Shown here: positions 1-9,300 of the stretch, in pieces | Position numbering within the stretch: the first letter of the stretch is position 1 | Layout of the letters: every line of letters starts with the position of its first letter | NCBI RefSeq assembly: GCF_025685425.1 | Contig: NZ_JAGTAS010000054.1 | Span: 62,001-126,000, forward strand | Length of the DNA stretch: 64,000 nucleotides | From: Terriglobus albidus | GTDB taxonomy: Bacteria; Acidobacteriota; Terriglobia; Terriglobales; Acidobacteriaceae | Direction of reading: 5' to 3' | Program-made: the position numbers and the translations under genes | The notes under the pieces: model-generated | The model's database searches: none | Told to the model about the DNA's origin: nothing | Seen by the model: only the letters and a program-made list of their open reading frames with translations

Positions 1-973
1 CGGCGGTCTTCGGCAAAATGGCAGCGTACGAAAGATAACTCTCCAGACGGGCATTCGCAGGCACGCGCACACCGCTGGCATCACCGCCGCCGGCCGTTGC
101 TATTACCTGCACCGGCTCATGGGCGAGACCATCCAGGGCAGGCTGCAACAACTGGTTAAAGTCGTAGTTGGCAATCGTTCCCTGAGTTACGAAGACAACA
201 GGCTTTGCCGGGTCAAGCGAGTCGATCCATGACGGAGTTTCGACGTCATCGTGTTTCGGAATCATCGGTCCAACAAAGACGACGTTCCCTGGCAGTTCCT
301 TCGTCGGGAACTCAAAGGCCGAGGTGGTGAACTGCAGAAACAGATCCGGACGCGCATACAGCTCATCGAAGAGGAAGGTGTCCAGACGCCGGCCGCAGCA
401 GGCTTCGATTCTGTCGCTCACATAATCGGTCGCAGGCTGCAGCGCCGCGGCGATCTGCGCGTTGTGCTCCGCATTGCGCAGCAGACCCTCGGGGGAGCTG
501 TCCGGCCCGGTGAACGGCGAAACTTCCGGATTGCGACACATGAACGGCACAATGCCGCAGGAGACGACCGCCGGCCGCTCCGCCCGGGGCGCCATCACCA
601 AGGGAAAGATTCCCATGAACAACAGGTCTGCCATGACGACGTCGACGTCCTCAGTATCGACCAGGTGCTTCAACGCAACGTACTGCTCGGGAATAGCGTC
701 ACCGAAGACGCGTTGCATGTCATAGGTAATCTGCGCCAGGCCGGGCTCGACGCTGCTGCGTTCCGGGAAGTAAATATCCTGATGGCGCATGTCATAGTTG
801 GCGGCTCCGGTGAGTGGCACATAACCAAGACCGGCAGCCTCCACACGGTTCCGGTAGATCTCGCCGGTCAGTACGGTAATGCGATATCCATTCGCGGCCA
901 GATGCTCGGCGACCGCCATCATGGGGTTGAAATGACCTGGGACGGGTGTAGCGGCAATCACAACGTGTTTCAT
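1..973 (-). CDS. Family 1 (UDP-)glycosyltransferase, MGT type, 3' end outside the window
   Basis: On the reverse strand an ATG at 973-971 opens 324 codons with no stop before the window edge. The protein begins MKHVVIAATPVPGHFNPMM, the usual N-terminal strand and GHxNP loop of GT1 enzymes such as UDP-glucosyltransferases and macrolide glycosyltransferases. Later parts read VVFVGPMIP and VVFVTQGTI, the interdomain link and first strand of the C-terminal nucleotide-sugar domain. Family members are about 400-450 residues, so roughly 100 residues with the sugar-nucleotide site are missing. It probably moves a sugar from a UDP-sugar to a small hydrophobic acceptor; the acceptor cannot be inferred. 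A divergent regulator gene starts 290 bp away. Confidence 0.85.
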   Translation of the reverse strand, partial: MKHVVIAATPVPGHFNPMMAVAEHLAANGYRITVLTGEIYRNRVEAAGLGYVPLTGAANYDMRHQDIYFPERSSVEPGLAQITYDMQRVFGDAIPEQYVALKHLVDTEDVDVVMADLLFMGIFPLVMAPRAERPAVVSCGIVPFMCRNPEVSPFTGPDSSPEGLLRNAEHNAQIAAALQPATDYVSDRIEACCGRRLDTFLFDELYARPDLFLQFTTSAFEFPTKELPGNVVFVGPMIPKHDDVETPSWIDSLDPAKPVVFVTQGTIANYDFNQLLQPALDGLAHEPVQVIATAGGGDASGVRVPANARLESYLSYAAILPKTA

Positions 974-1265
974 CGAACAAAGAACTCCTGACAAGTAGAA
1001 ATAGGGCGCAAACGCATGGCAGCCTGCACGTGGCAACATCACACGCGCATACTGCCTTGCAAGAGCGCCGGAAAACTGCAACCGAAAGGGGACGTAAGAT
1101 CTTCTCGCGGGTCTCGAAGAAGCAGCACAGACAGACTGCCTTCCGACGGCGGAAGTACCTCCGGAATGAGCATACGCGCAAAGTATCTGAGTGGTTCCAT
1201 GAAAATCGATCAAACTTTCAGAAAAACGGTTCTCGCTCCTCCATCACGTACCATGGTGGCGAATC

Positions 1266-2009
1266 ATGTCCTCCAATAGCCATCCCATGCCGCGGCTCTA
1301 TCAGCGGGTAGCAGAACAGATCTCCGCCTACATCCGCGAACATCGCCTTGAGCCGGGGCAGCGTCTCCCGTCGGAGAAAGATCTTGCCCGCCGCCTCCAT
1401 GTCTCCCGGCCAACTATCCGGGAGGCAATGATAGCGCTGGAGATCGCCGGCCAGCTTGAGATCCGCGTTGGCTCCGGAGCCTATATCCGCCAGGCGCCAC
1501 ATCAGGTTCCGTTGCTGCTCGACGCCGGTCCGGGCCCCTTCGAGCTACTGCGGGCTCGTCTTTTGATCGAGGGCGAGATTGCCGCAGATGCCGCACTCAA
1601 CGCCTCGGCCGAACAGCTCAAACAGATCGAGGCCACCATTCAGGAGATGAAGGCGCTCGATGCGGCCGGACAGAACGCCCAGATCACCGACCGCCACTTC
1701 CATGTCGCCATCGCCGAAGCAGCGCGCAACAACGTTCTCGCCAGTATTGTGGATAGCCTGTGGGCGGGCATCTTCTCGCCCATCTTCCACTCCCTCTCAC
1801 ATCTTGCCGGACTGCAGCATCATCAACGGATGACGCTGCGCGACCATCAGGCGATCTTCGCCGCCATCAAAGCGCGTGATCCGCAAGCGGCCCGCGCCGC
1901 CATGCGCAACCACCTTCGCCATGTGGAAGACATCCTCGCCGGTCAGCCGGAAAAGGCAACACGTCCTAAAAAATCGTCCCGAAAACCCAGATCTTCTCAA
2001 CCTGTCTGA
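1266..2009 (+). CDS. GntR/FadR-family transcriptional regulator (FCD domain)
   Basis: This 247-residue protein has a winged-helix GntR domain at about residues 8-75 (YQRVAEQISAYIREHRLEPG, LPSEKDLARRLHVSRPTIRE, then a wing ending GSGAYIR). A helical FCD ligand domain follows at about 85-225; its conserved histidines suggest a metal-dependent carboxylate effector, as in LldR- and FadR-type proteins. The basic tail KKSSRKPRSSQP is low complexity. Its stop codon lies inside a perfect inverted repeat matching the FadR-subfamily operator, directly ahead of the lar genes. It therefore most likely controls larA-larE-larB in response to a hydroxy acid; the ligand is inference. A downstream ATG at 1287 is also possible. 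Confidence 0.88.
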   Translation: MSSNSHPMPRLYQRVAEQISAYIREHRLEPGQRLPSEKDLARRLHVSRPTIREAMIALEIAGQLEIRVGSGAYIRQAPHQVPLLLDAGPGPFELLRARLLIEGEIAADAALNASAEQLKQIEATIQEMKALDAAGQNAQITDRHFHVAIAEAARNNVLASIVDSLWAGIFSPIFHSLSHLAGLQHHQRMTLRDHQAIFAAIKARDPQAARAAMRNHLRHVEDILAGQPEKATRPKKSSRKPRSSQPV

Positions 2010-2034
2010 CCAATTCTTGAAATTGGTCAGACAA
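2002..2034. promoter_or_regulatory. Operator-like inverted repeat for the FadR-type regulator
   Basis: Positions 2003-2015 (TGTCTGACCAATT) and 2021-2033 (AATTGGTCAGACA) form a perfect 13-bp inverted repeat around CTTGA. Each arm also contains a site of the FadR-group consensus TNGTNNNACNA: TGGTCAGACAA at 2024-2034 fits fully, and 2002-2012 fits with one mismatch in the outermost base. It overlaps the regulator's stop codon and lies 64 bp before the larA-like start. No T-run follows, so it is not a normal terminator. Binding by the adjacent regulator is inferred. Confidence 0.72.
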
Positions 2035-2097
2035 CTATGACATCCTTAAAATCATTGAGGCAGGCGCACCGCCGCCCCACAGGAGACGAAACAACCC

Positions 2098-3411
2098 ATG
2101 CCGTGGTTTTCCATTGAGGGTGATGCCCTCACCGAAGCGCAGATCCAATCCGCCGTTGACCGCCTTCTCACCGAAGCCCGTACGCGCATCAACAAGGACC
2201 TGAAGCGCGTTCTGCTGCTTCCTCCGGATCTCACCCGCGCGCACTCCGGCGCCGGCAAGATCACGGAACTGCTCTACAAGGCGCTTCCCGACGCTCATGT
2301 GCTGGTGATTCCGACCCTCGGCCAGCATGTTCCTCATACAGAAGCCGAGAACAAGTGGATGTTCGGTGATATTCCGCACGAGCGCATTCTGCCTCATGAC
2401 TGGCGCAATGGCGTCACACATATCGGCACCATCCCTGCCTCGCTGGTAAAGGAGACCACCCAGGGCGCCGCCGACTGGGAGATTCCCGTTGACCTGAACT
2501 CTGTGCTGATGGACCAGCAGTGGGACCTCATCATCAACATCGGCCACGTGGTGCCACACGAAGTGCTTGGCTTCGCCAACCACAACAAGAACTACTTCAT
2601 CGGCCTTGGCGGTAAGGAAACCATCTGCGCTTCGCACATCGCGGCCGCCGTCTACGGCATTGAGAACAACCTGGGTTGCCTGATCACTCCACTGCGCGCC
2701 ACCTATAACTGGGCGGAAGAGAACCTGCTGAAACATCTACCGGATGTCTATCTGCAGATCGTGATGCAGCGCGATGCGAACAACAAGCTGGTCACCAGCG
2801 GTATCTTCGTCGGCGACGATCTCGACACTTATCTGCAGGCCGCCCGCAAGAGCCGCGAGCAGAACATCACCGTTTTCGACAAGCCGATCAAGAAGGTCGT
2901 CGCCGTCATGCAGGCTGATGAGTTCCGCGCGACCTGGGTCGCCAACAAGGCTGTTTACCGCACCCGCATGGCGATCGCGGACGGTGGTGAGCTGCTGATC
3001 ATCGCTCCTGGCGTTGAGCGCTTTGGCGAGCAGCCCGAGGTCGACGCCCTGATCCGCAAGTATGGTTATAAGGGAACACCGCGCACGCTCTCGCTTTACA
3101 AGACCGAAGCCGATATGCAGGAGATTCCGCACGGCGTGGCTCACCTGATCCATGGCTCCAGCGAAGACCGCTTCACCATCACCTACGCTCCCGGCCATCT
3201 CAGCAAAGAAGAGATCGAGCAGGTTGGCTACAACTACGCCGATTGTGCCGAGATGCAGAAGCGCTATGACCCTGCCATCATGAAGGAAGGCTGGAATACC
3301 ATGCCCGACGGGGAAGAGGTCTTCTACATCAGCACACCCTCCGCGGGCCTGTGGGCAACCGCCGAGAAGCTGCATAATCCCAACCGGCTGGACTACGGCA
3401 AGAACCTGTAA
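2098..3411 (+). CDS. larA: LarA-superfamily nickel-pincer-nucleotide-dependent racemase/epimerase (DUF2088)
   Basis: The 437-residue protein matches lactate racemase LarA in size and layout. H77 lies in TLGQHVPHTE, the region that supplies LarA His108. H154 in VVPH, K164 in NHNKNYF and H180 in CASH have the spacing (+10, +16) of L. plantarum His174, Lys184 and His200, which bind nickel and carry the cofactor thioamide link. The usual GFSGGxK loop is changed to GFANHNK, so the substrate may not be lactate; malate and other 2-hydroxyacid racemases are known in this superfamily. AGGAGA lies 11 nt before the ATG. It is first in an operon with the cofactor genes larE and larB, behind a FadR-type operator. 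Confidence 0.85.
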   Translation: MPWFSIEGDALTEAQIQSAVDRLLTEARTRINKDLKRVLLLPPDLTRAHSGAGKITELLYKALPDAHVLVIPTLGQHVPHTEAENKWMFGDIPHERILPHDWRNGVTHIGTIPASLVKETTQGAADWEIPVDLNSVLMDQQWDLIINIGHVVPHEVLGFANHNKNYFIGLGGKETICASHIAAAVYGIENNLGCLITPLRATYNWAEENLLKHLPDVYLQIVMQRDANNKLVTSGIFVGDDLDTYLQAARKSREQNITVFDKPIKKVVAVMQADEFRATWVANKAVYRTRMAIADGGELLIIAPGVERFGEQPEVDALIRKYGYKGTPRTLSLYKTEADMQEIPHGVAHLIHGSSEDRFTITYAPGHLSKEEIEQVGYNYADCAEMQKRYDPAIMKEGWNTMPDGEEVFYISTPSAGLWATAEKLHNPNRLDYGKNL

Positions 3412-3425
3412 CGCAGTCACTGTAT

Positions 3426-4271
3426 ATGGACACACTCGCAGCAAAACGCGAAACCCTGCGCCGGGAGCTGGCCACGAGCGAACATCTCCTCGTGGCCTAC
3501 TCCGGGGGCGTCGACTCCGCCTATCTGGCATGGGAGGCCTACCAGGTTCTCGGCGACCGCATGCAGGCCGTCATCGCGGACTCACCCAGCCTGCCGCGCA
3601 AGCATCTCTCAGCGGCGATCGACTTTGCAGAGCAGCACAGCATTCCTCTGCGTGTAATCAACACCCGCGAGATGGAGAAGCCGGACTACGTCCGCAACGA
3701 CAGCCAGCGCTGCTTCCATTGCAAGGACGAGCTCTTCCATGCCATGGAAGAGCTTAGCCGGGAGCTTGGCATCGCCACCATCGCCTATGGCCGCAACCTC
3801 GATGACAACGGTGACTTCCGCCCGGGCCAGCGCGCTGCCGCAATGCACAGGGCAACGGCTCCGCTGGCGACCGCGCAACTCGGCAAGCAGGAGATTCGCA
3901 CGTTGGCTCGCAACGCAAATCTCTCTGTATGGAATAAGCCTGCGTCAGCCTGCCTCTCGTCGCGGCTGGAGTATGGCCGTGAGGTCACGCCGCAGGCTCT
4001 GGCCCAGGTAGAAGCCGCAGAAGATGCGCTCAATGCCCTTGGCTTTTTGCAGGTTCGTGTACGGCATCACGGCACACTCGCCCGCATCGAGATCGCGCGT
4101 GAAGAACTTCCCCGCGCTTTGTCGATGGAAGCACTCGACAGCATCACCACCGCCGTCCGCACCGCCGGCTTCCAGTACGTGACGCTCGATACACAGGGCT
4201 ATCGCAGCGGCAGCATGAATGCCATTCTTCCCATTGAGACTCTTACGGCGAACCTGACCGGCAATCGATAA
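3426..4271 (+). CDS. larE: LarE, ATP-dependent sulfur-inserting enzyme of nickel-pincer cofactor synthesis
   Basis: The 281-residue PP-loop protein carries SGGVDS at residues 26-31 for AMP formation, then RCFHCK at 95-100, and KPASACLSSR at 171-180. Cys176 falls at the same number as the sacrificial cysteine of L. plantarum LarE, which gives its sulfur to the pyridinium dicarboxylate precursor and becomes dehydroalanine. The family role is adenylation of the substrate carboxylates followed by sulfur insertion in the cytoplasm. It starts 14 bp after the larA-like stop and precedes larB, so co-transcription is likely. The single cysteine in the 171-180 motif points to the sacrificial type rather than the iron-sulfur type; that is inference from motif spacing only. 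Confidence 0.88.
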   Translation: MDTLAAKRETLRRELATSEHLLVAYSGGVDSAYLAWEAYQVLGDRMQAVIADSPSLPRKHLSAAIDFAEQHSIPLRVINTREMEKPDYVRNDSQRCFHCKDELFHAMEELSRELGIATIAYGRNLDDNGDFRPGQRAAAMHRATAPLATAQLGKQEIRTLARNANLSVWNKPASACLSSRLEYGREVTPQALAQVEAAEDALNALGFLQVRVRHHGTLARIEIAREELPRALSMEALDSITTAVRTAGFQYVTLDTQGYRSGSMNAILPIETLTANLTGNR

Positions 4272-4334
4272 CGTCTTTGTTTACGATGCAGGTGCCCTAT
4301 GCGCCGCAAATGTTAAGGCACCCTGGAAATACAC

Positions 4335-5090
4335 ATGCACCGCGAATCTCTGCTTCAACTTCTCGAACAGCTCCGCACCGGCGCCATCTCCTCCGAACAG
4401 GCCGCTGACACGCTGGCGCATCTTCCCTTCGAAGACACCGGCTTTGCCAAGATCGATCACCATCGCACCCTGCGCTCGGGCCTTCCCGAAGTGATCTATG
4501 CTGCCGGCAAGACTCCGGAACAGACGGCTGCAATCTTTCAGCGCATCGCCGCCTCGGGCGTGAATGTACTCGCGACCAAGGCAGACGCGACACATTTCGC
4601 CGCAGTGCAGACGCTGGTTCCGGCGGCCGAATATCACGCTCCCGCCCAGTGCATCACCCTGCGGCAGGCTCAGCAGCCACGGCATGACGGCACCATCGCT
4701 GTTGTCTGCGCCGGTACCAGCGATCTTCCGGTTGCGGAAGAGGCTGCCATCACCGCGGATCTCTTCGGCGGCAACGTTCTACGCATCACTGACGTCGGTG
4801 TCGCCGGCATCCACCGCCTGCTCGCGCAGCGTCCTCTGTTGCAGACAGCAGATGTAGTCATTGCCTGCGCCGGAATGGAAGGCGCCTTGCCCAGCGTTCT
4901 GGGCGGCATGGTGGGCGTGCCGGTTATCGCCGTTCCCACCAGCGTTGGTTATGGTGTTGCCTTTCATGGCATCACGGCTCTTCTCTCCATGTTGAACTCC
5001 TGCTCTCCGAACACGACCGTCGTCAACATCGATAACGGCTTCGGCGCTGCTTACACCGCGACCCTCATCTGCCGTGGACAGCAGAAATAG
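4335..5090 (+). CDS. larB: LarB, nickel-pincer cofactor carboxylase/hydrolase
   Basis: The 251-residue protein has a family-specific N-terminal helical part (about 1-110, including the FAKIDHHR motif) and a C-terminal PurE/AIR-carboxylase-like domain (VVCAGTSDLPVAEEA, ACAGMEGALPSVLGG, VPTSVGYGVAFHG). LarB carboxylates nicotinic acid adenine dinucleotide at C5 and hydrolyses the phosphoanhydride, giving the first intermediate of the nickel-pincer nucleotide. It is the last gene of the larA-larE-larB run. No larC, which inserts nickel, follows; the next gene is on the other strand. Confidence 0.9.
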   Translation: MHRESLLQLLEQLRTGAISSEQAADTLAHLPFEDTGFAKIDHHRTLRSGLPEVIYAAGKTPEQTAAIFQRIAASGVNVLATKADATHFAAVQTLVPAAEYHAPAQCITLRQAQQPRHDGTIAVVCAGTSDLPVAEEAAITADLFGGNVLRITDVGVAGIHRLLAQRPLLQTADVVIACAGMEGALPSVLGGMVGVPVIAVPTSVGYGVAFHGITALLSMLNSCSPNTTVVNIDNGFGAAYTATLICRGQQK

Positions 5091-5093
5091 GTT

Positions 5094-5114
5094 GGCCCGC
5101 TTCGTCTGCGGGCC
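5094..5114. terminator. Possible terminator hairpin after larB
   Basis: GGCCCGC (5094-5100) pairs with GCGGGCC (5108-5114) around TTCGTCT. It lies between the convergent larB and phosphoesterase genes. No clear T-run follows on either strand, so its efficiency is doubtful. Confidence 0.45.
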
Positions 5115-5144
5115 AGGTTGCAATCGATTGCCGGAAGAACGACC

Positions 5145-6293
5145 TTACGCTCGAAACAGCTCGGTAATATTTACCTGGCTCCACGGTGTTTTGGATGCAT
5201 TCGCATAGATTGTCATGGAGACATTGTTCTCTCGACCGACATGCACCGATGAGTAGCCGCAAAAATCAGCGTACTCGTAGTGCCGAATAAATGGCTTCTC
5301 CTCTTTCAGGATCTGCTTTCTCAGTTCGAGCGTAGATGGCGTAAAGTCCGGCTCGAGTTCTACGAGTCTTTCCGAATACGCATCAAGGCCTTTTAGATGG
5401 CTTTTGACCGGCGCATCAAGGGAAGGAACCACACTGCCTAGACCGATCTGGACAAAGTTCCCCGAGGGAGTGTTACGCGTAACGATTGAGGTCTTATGCA
5501 GGTGGCCGCTCAGAACCACTGCTTTGTGTTCTCCCAGGAGATTCAGCAACTCCTCCCTCTCTGTAGCCTGGTTGGGATGAACATACACATGCCAATTGGA
5601 ACGGGCATCATAAGGCACAACGGGAACATGAGTGCAGAAGAAGAGAACCTCTGACTTCTTATGTTCTTTGATCGCCTCTCGCAGCCACACCAGGCTCTCC
5701 TTTTCACTGAAGCAATCGAAGAGGATGAACCGGGCATTCTTATGCACGTACATATTGTTGGCAGTGGTCGCGGGACGATTGAGCTGGCGGCTCTGCCACG
5801 GGAGAACGATCTCCTGGTAGACCTCCTTGGCTCCCGTGCCGGTGATGTCATGGTTTCCCTTGATCGCCAGGAACGGCAGACCAAACTGCTGGCGATCCAC
5901 CAGATCGATAAACTCGTTCACCTGGGTCGACGCCAACTCTTTCGAGCCGCAGAGGCCCTCGACAAAGTCTCCGATCTGTAGAAGAAAAGACGCATCCGTT
6001 TCTTTGGCGCATTCCCTGGAGACCTGCATCAGACTCGCCAGATTCTCCCTCGTGATCCGGGAGTAGTTTTCGATCTGATGGATGTCATTGGGGTACTTGT
6101 CTTTCAAATACCCCATGTCATGGTGCATCAGTTTGTCAAAGTGCAGGTCGCCCAGAAAGACAAAGCTGAACGCGTTGTCCGGCACTGCAGCGACACGCTT
6201 TGCCCATCCTGGTACAGGCAGCGTGGCGGTCGCCATCGAAAGATACTGCAAAAACCTTCTTCGGGTACTCCGTATTGACTGCATTTGAATCAA
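5145..6293 (-). CDS. Tat-exported calcineurin-like metallophosphoesterase
   Basis: The 382-residue protein starts with a Tat-type signal (STRRRFLQYLSMATATLPVP, cleavage near residue 35). The metallophosphoesterase motifs follow in order: FLGDLHFDK, QIGDFVEG, KGNHDITG, a histidine in FCTHVPVV and GHLHKTS. These residues bind two metal ions that hydrolyse phosphomono- or phosphodiesters. The Tat signal implies folding, perhaps with its metals loaded, before export to the periplasm. It lies 39 bp downstream of the TonB receptor gene on the same strand, so the pair may be one transcript. The substrate is unknown. Confidence 0.85.
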   Translation of the reverse strand: MIQMQSIRSTRRRFLQYLSMATATLPVPGWAKRVAAVPDNAFSFVFLGDLHFDKLMHHDMGYLKDKYPNDIHQIENYSRITRENLASLMQVSRECAKETDASFLLQIGDFVEGLCGSKELASTQVNEFIDLVDRQQFGLPFLAIKGNHDITGTGAKEVYQEIVLPWQSRQLNRPATTANNMYVHKNARFILFDCFSEKESLVWLREAIKEHKKSEVLFFCTHVPVVPYDARSNWHVYVHPNQATEREELLNLLGEHKAVVLSGHLHKTSIVTRNTPSGNFVQIGLGSVVPSLDAPVKSHLKGLDAYSERLVELEPDFTPSTLELRKQILKEEKPFIRHYEYADFCGYSSVHVGRENNVSMTIYANASKTPWSQVNITELFRA

Positions 6294-6332
6294 TCCTTCT
6301 CATTGAGGTCCGTTCGTTATCGACGCCAGTCC

Positions 6333-9300
6333 TTAGAAGTCCAGGCGCACCGTGAACTGGGCAATGCGCATCTGCTTACTGATTCCGCTCACAATGCCGA
6401 CGGTATTCGTGTTTGAGATGTTGGTGTCAGGATCTCCCCAATTCGGATGATTGAAGGCATTGAACAGCGACATCTCCGTTGAGAGCCGGCATGTTTCGCC
6501 TCCGAGTGCAAACGTCTTGCGCAAACTCATATCAGCCACGTTTGTACCCGGTCCGATAATGGTATTGCGGCCGGCATTGCCGAAACGCGGAAGGCCGGTA
6601 GCCGGATCAAGAAGCGGTGGCTGGGCAAAGGCTGCCGGGTTGAACCATTGGTTTCGGCTTCTCTGGCCGAACGGAAGATTCGGATTCACGCCGGGCACAA
6701 CGTCCGGCCGGCTTGAGGAGAGACCGCCTTGCGACGTCATTGTTGCCGTGAGGTATCGTCCTGTCGTCCAGTGCCAGATTCCGCTGACAATCCATCCCCC
6801 TGTCACCGCATCAGCCCACGCCGGCATAGAACTACCGATTGCGCGGCCTCTGCCGATGGGCAGTTTATAGATGGCATTGACATTGATCGAGTGGCGACGG
6901 GCATAGTCGCTGTTCGCCCGGTCACGACCGGGGCTGAGGATGTCCAACGCTGCTGTCTGAACATTCGTTCCCACGTCGTCAATTGCCTTGGCTAACGTCC
7001 AGTTGGCCTGCAGATTCAGGTCTCGCGTGGCGCGTCTGCGGAATTCAAGGATCATCGCGTGATAGATGGAGTTACCGTCACTGTAGCGAACGGGAATCGA
7101 CGATGTTCCGAAGTTTGTGGAGTACGGCTGCGTGATGACGCCATTCGAATTCACCTCTGCCTGGTTGACATTGTAGGAGCGGAAGAGATGGCTGCCTTTG
7201 TTGCCGACATAGGATGCCGTTACAACATTGTCGGCGCCCAGCTTCCGCTGTACGGTCAGATTCCATTGCTGGTTATTGGGCAACTGAAAATTTTTATTGA
7301 TGCCAACCGGGCTAACACTGGGCTTACCGCCTGCGCCACCGTATGGGGCGTCCAAGGTCAGAGCAGCCTTTCCGCTGGTGATCTTCTGCGAGTAAGGAAA
7401 GAGTCCGGCGAACGGCGGGTTCACCAGCATCGTCTGCAGGAAGTACTGCACCGGGTAACGGGTATACACGATGCCATAGCCGCCATGAATGGAGTAAAGA
7501 CCTTTGCCACTCGGGTCCCATGCAAAGCCGACCCGCGGCGCCCAGTTCTTTCCTCCGGTCGTCACGAGATTCTTCGCATTGAAGCCTACAGAACTGCCGC
7601 AGACCATCGGAAACACGAAGTTGCCATTTGCATCAGTCAGCTTGGCAACAACCGAAGGCAGGAAGGAGTCGCTGGGAAGCTTTCCGTTATCGCAGGCGAC
7701 GACAAAGCCTCCGCCAGGAAGATCTCCATCGAACATGGCAAGCCTGTTCTTCACCTCGCTCGGGCTAGGCGAATACTCATAGCGCACACCAGCTTCCAGA
7801 ACAAAGCGGGAGGTCAGGCGCCAACTATCCTGGCCGTAAGCAGCGTACTCGTTTTCCGTGAGCAGCGCCTTCGGCTTGATGGGCACTTGCTGAGACGACG
7901 AAGGCAAACCGATGAGAAAGTCGGCAAGTGAATAACCGGATGAATTTGCCGAGCTGGCAAAGCCGCTGAAGGTCAGCGCACCACGAGCATTGGTTTGCTG
8001 CAATACGTTGAAGTAGTCGCGACGGCCTTCAAACCCTGCCTTGAAGGTATGCCGCCCCTTTGTGACCAACAGCGAGTCTGCAATCGTAAAGATATTGGAG
8101 GTCATCGACAGGGCTGCTTCACCATAGCCATTTGTCGGGCCATACTTGATGGTCGTAAACGCATCGTTACCGGAGAAGGTGATGCGTGGCAGAGGCGGTA
8201 TCGACAGATTCCCCTGCTCAAAACCCTGCATGCCAAGCGAACTGACTGTCGGCAGCGTGCCCGGAACATAGGTCACGATGTCGGAGTAGTTCATTCCGCC
8301 CAGGCGCAGCTCATTGATCATGTTGCGCCGAACAGGAGCAGTCCAGGTGACCTGACCGTTGCGGCTGTCTACCGGTTCACTCAAACCCACACCCGGTGTT
8401 CCTAACAGGTTCGGGGTAAAGCCACCGGTGTTGACGTAGCTGAAACGCACCATTAACGACTGGCTATGAGGCAGCATCTGATCGATGCGTGCGGTGTACT
8501 GGTCCATATTCGCCGACTCTGTGGGGAACTGGACGAGATTGTTAGCAAGACCCGGGAGATTGGGGCTGGGAAAGAACGTACGTAATGCCTGGGCAGTCTT
8601 GGTCATAAGCGAGCCGCCCTTATAGAGATCGAGCCGATTGCCAGGAATGGCCGGCCTGCTGGAGATAAATGGATCGCGCAACTGGATCTTTCTGCTGCTC
8701 AGAAGCGAGGAGAAGTCGCCGTTCCAGAAGTCTGCGGTTGGAACTGTATCGACGCGGGTCGCGGTGTCGGTCTGACGGCTGCCTTCGTAGTTGAAAAAGA
8801 AGAAGGTCTTATTGCGGCCGTCATAGTGCGGCAACCGCACTGGCCCGCCAATAGCGCCGCCAAATTGATTCCGCAGGAAGGTCTCATTGCCGGCAACTGT
8901 ATCGAAGGGATTATTCGCCAGTAACTGATTTCCGCGATAGTACTCGTACAGCGCGCCGTGGAAGCCATTCGTTCCGCTCTTTGTGATGGAAGAGATGGCG
9001 GTCGCCGCGTGGCCGTACTCAGCCGTTGGAACACCCGAAACTACCTTGAACTCACCAATAGCATCTACCGCCAGGGGCAGCGCAGATTTTCCCTGGAACG
9101 GGTTGTTATTCGGAACGCCATCAATGATGTATTCGTTGGAAAATGCTCGATTGCCGTTCAAGGCGTAAGAGCCAAAATCAAGATTGACCGAGGTTGCCAC
9201 GGTGTTGTCGGTCGCGCCTGCGGAGAGAAGCACCAACTGATTGAAGTCGCGTCCGTTCAGCGGCAAGGCATTGAGCTGTTCCTGAGTGACCACATTCTGA

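Noticed and set aside
2003-2033. Inverted repeat after the FadR-type gene as a terminator
   Set aside because: There is no following T-run, the loop is short, and the arms match regulator half-sites, so an operator is more likely.
2035-2736. Reverse-strand open frame opposite the larA homologue
   Set aside because: It overlaps a conserved gene, runs through its operator region and shows no domain; it is a shadow of high-GC codon usage.
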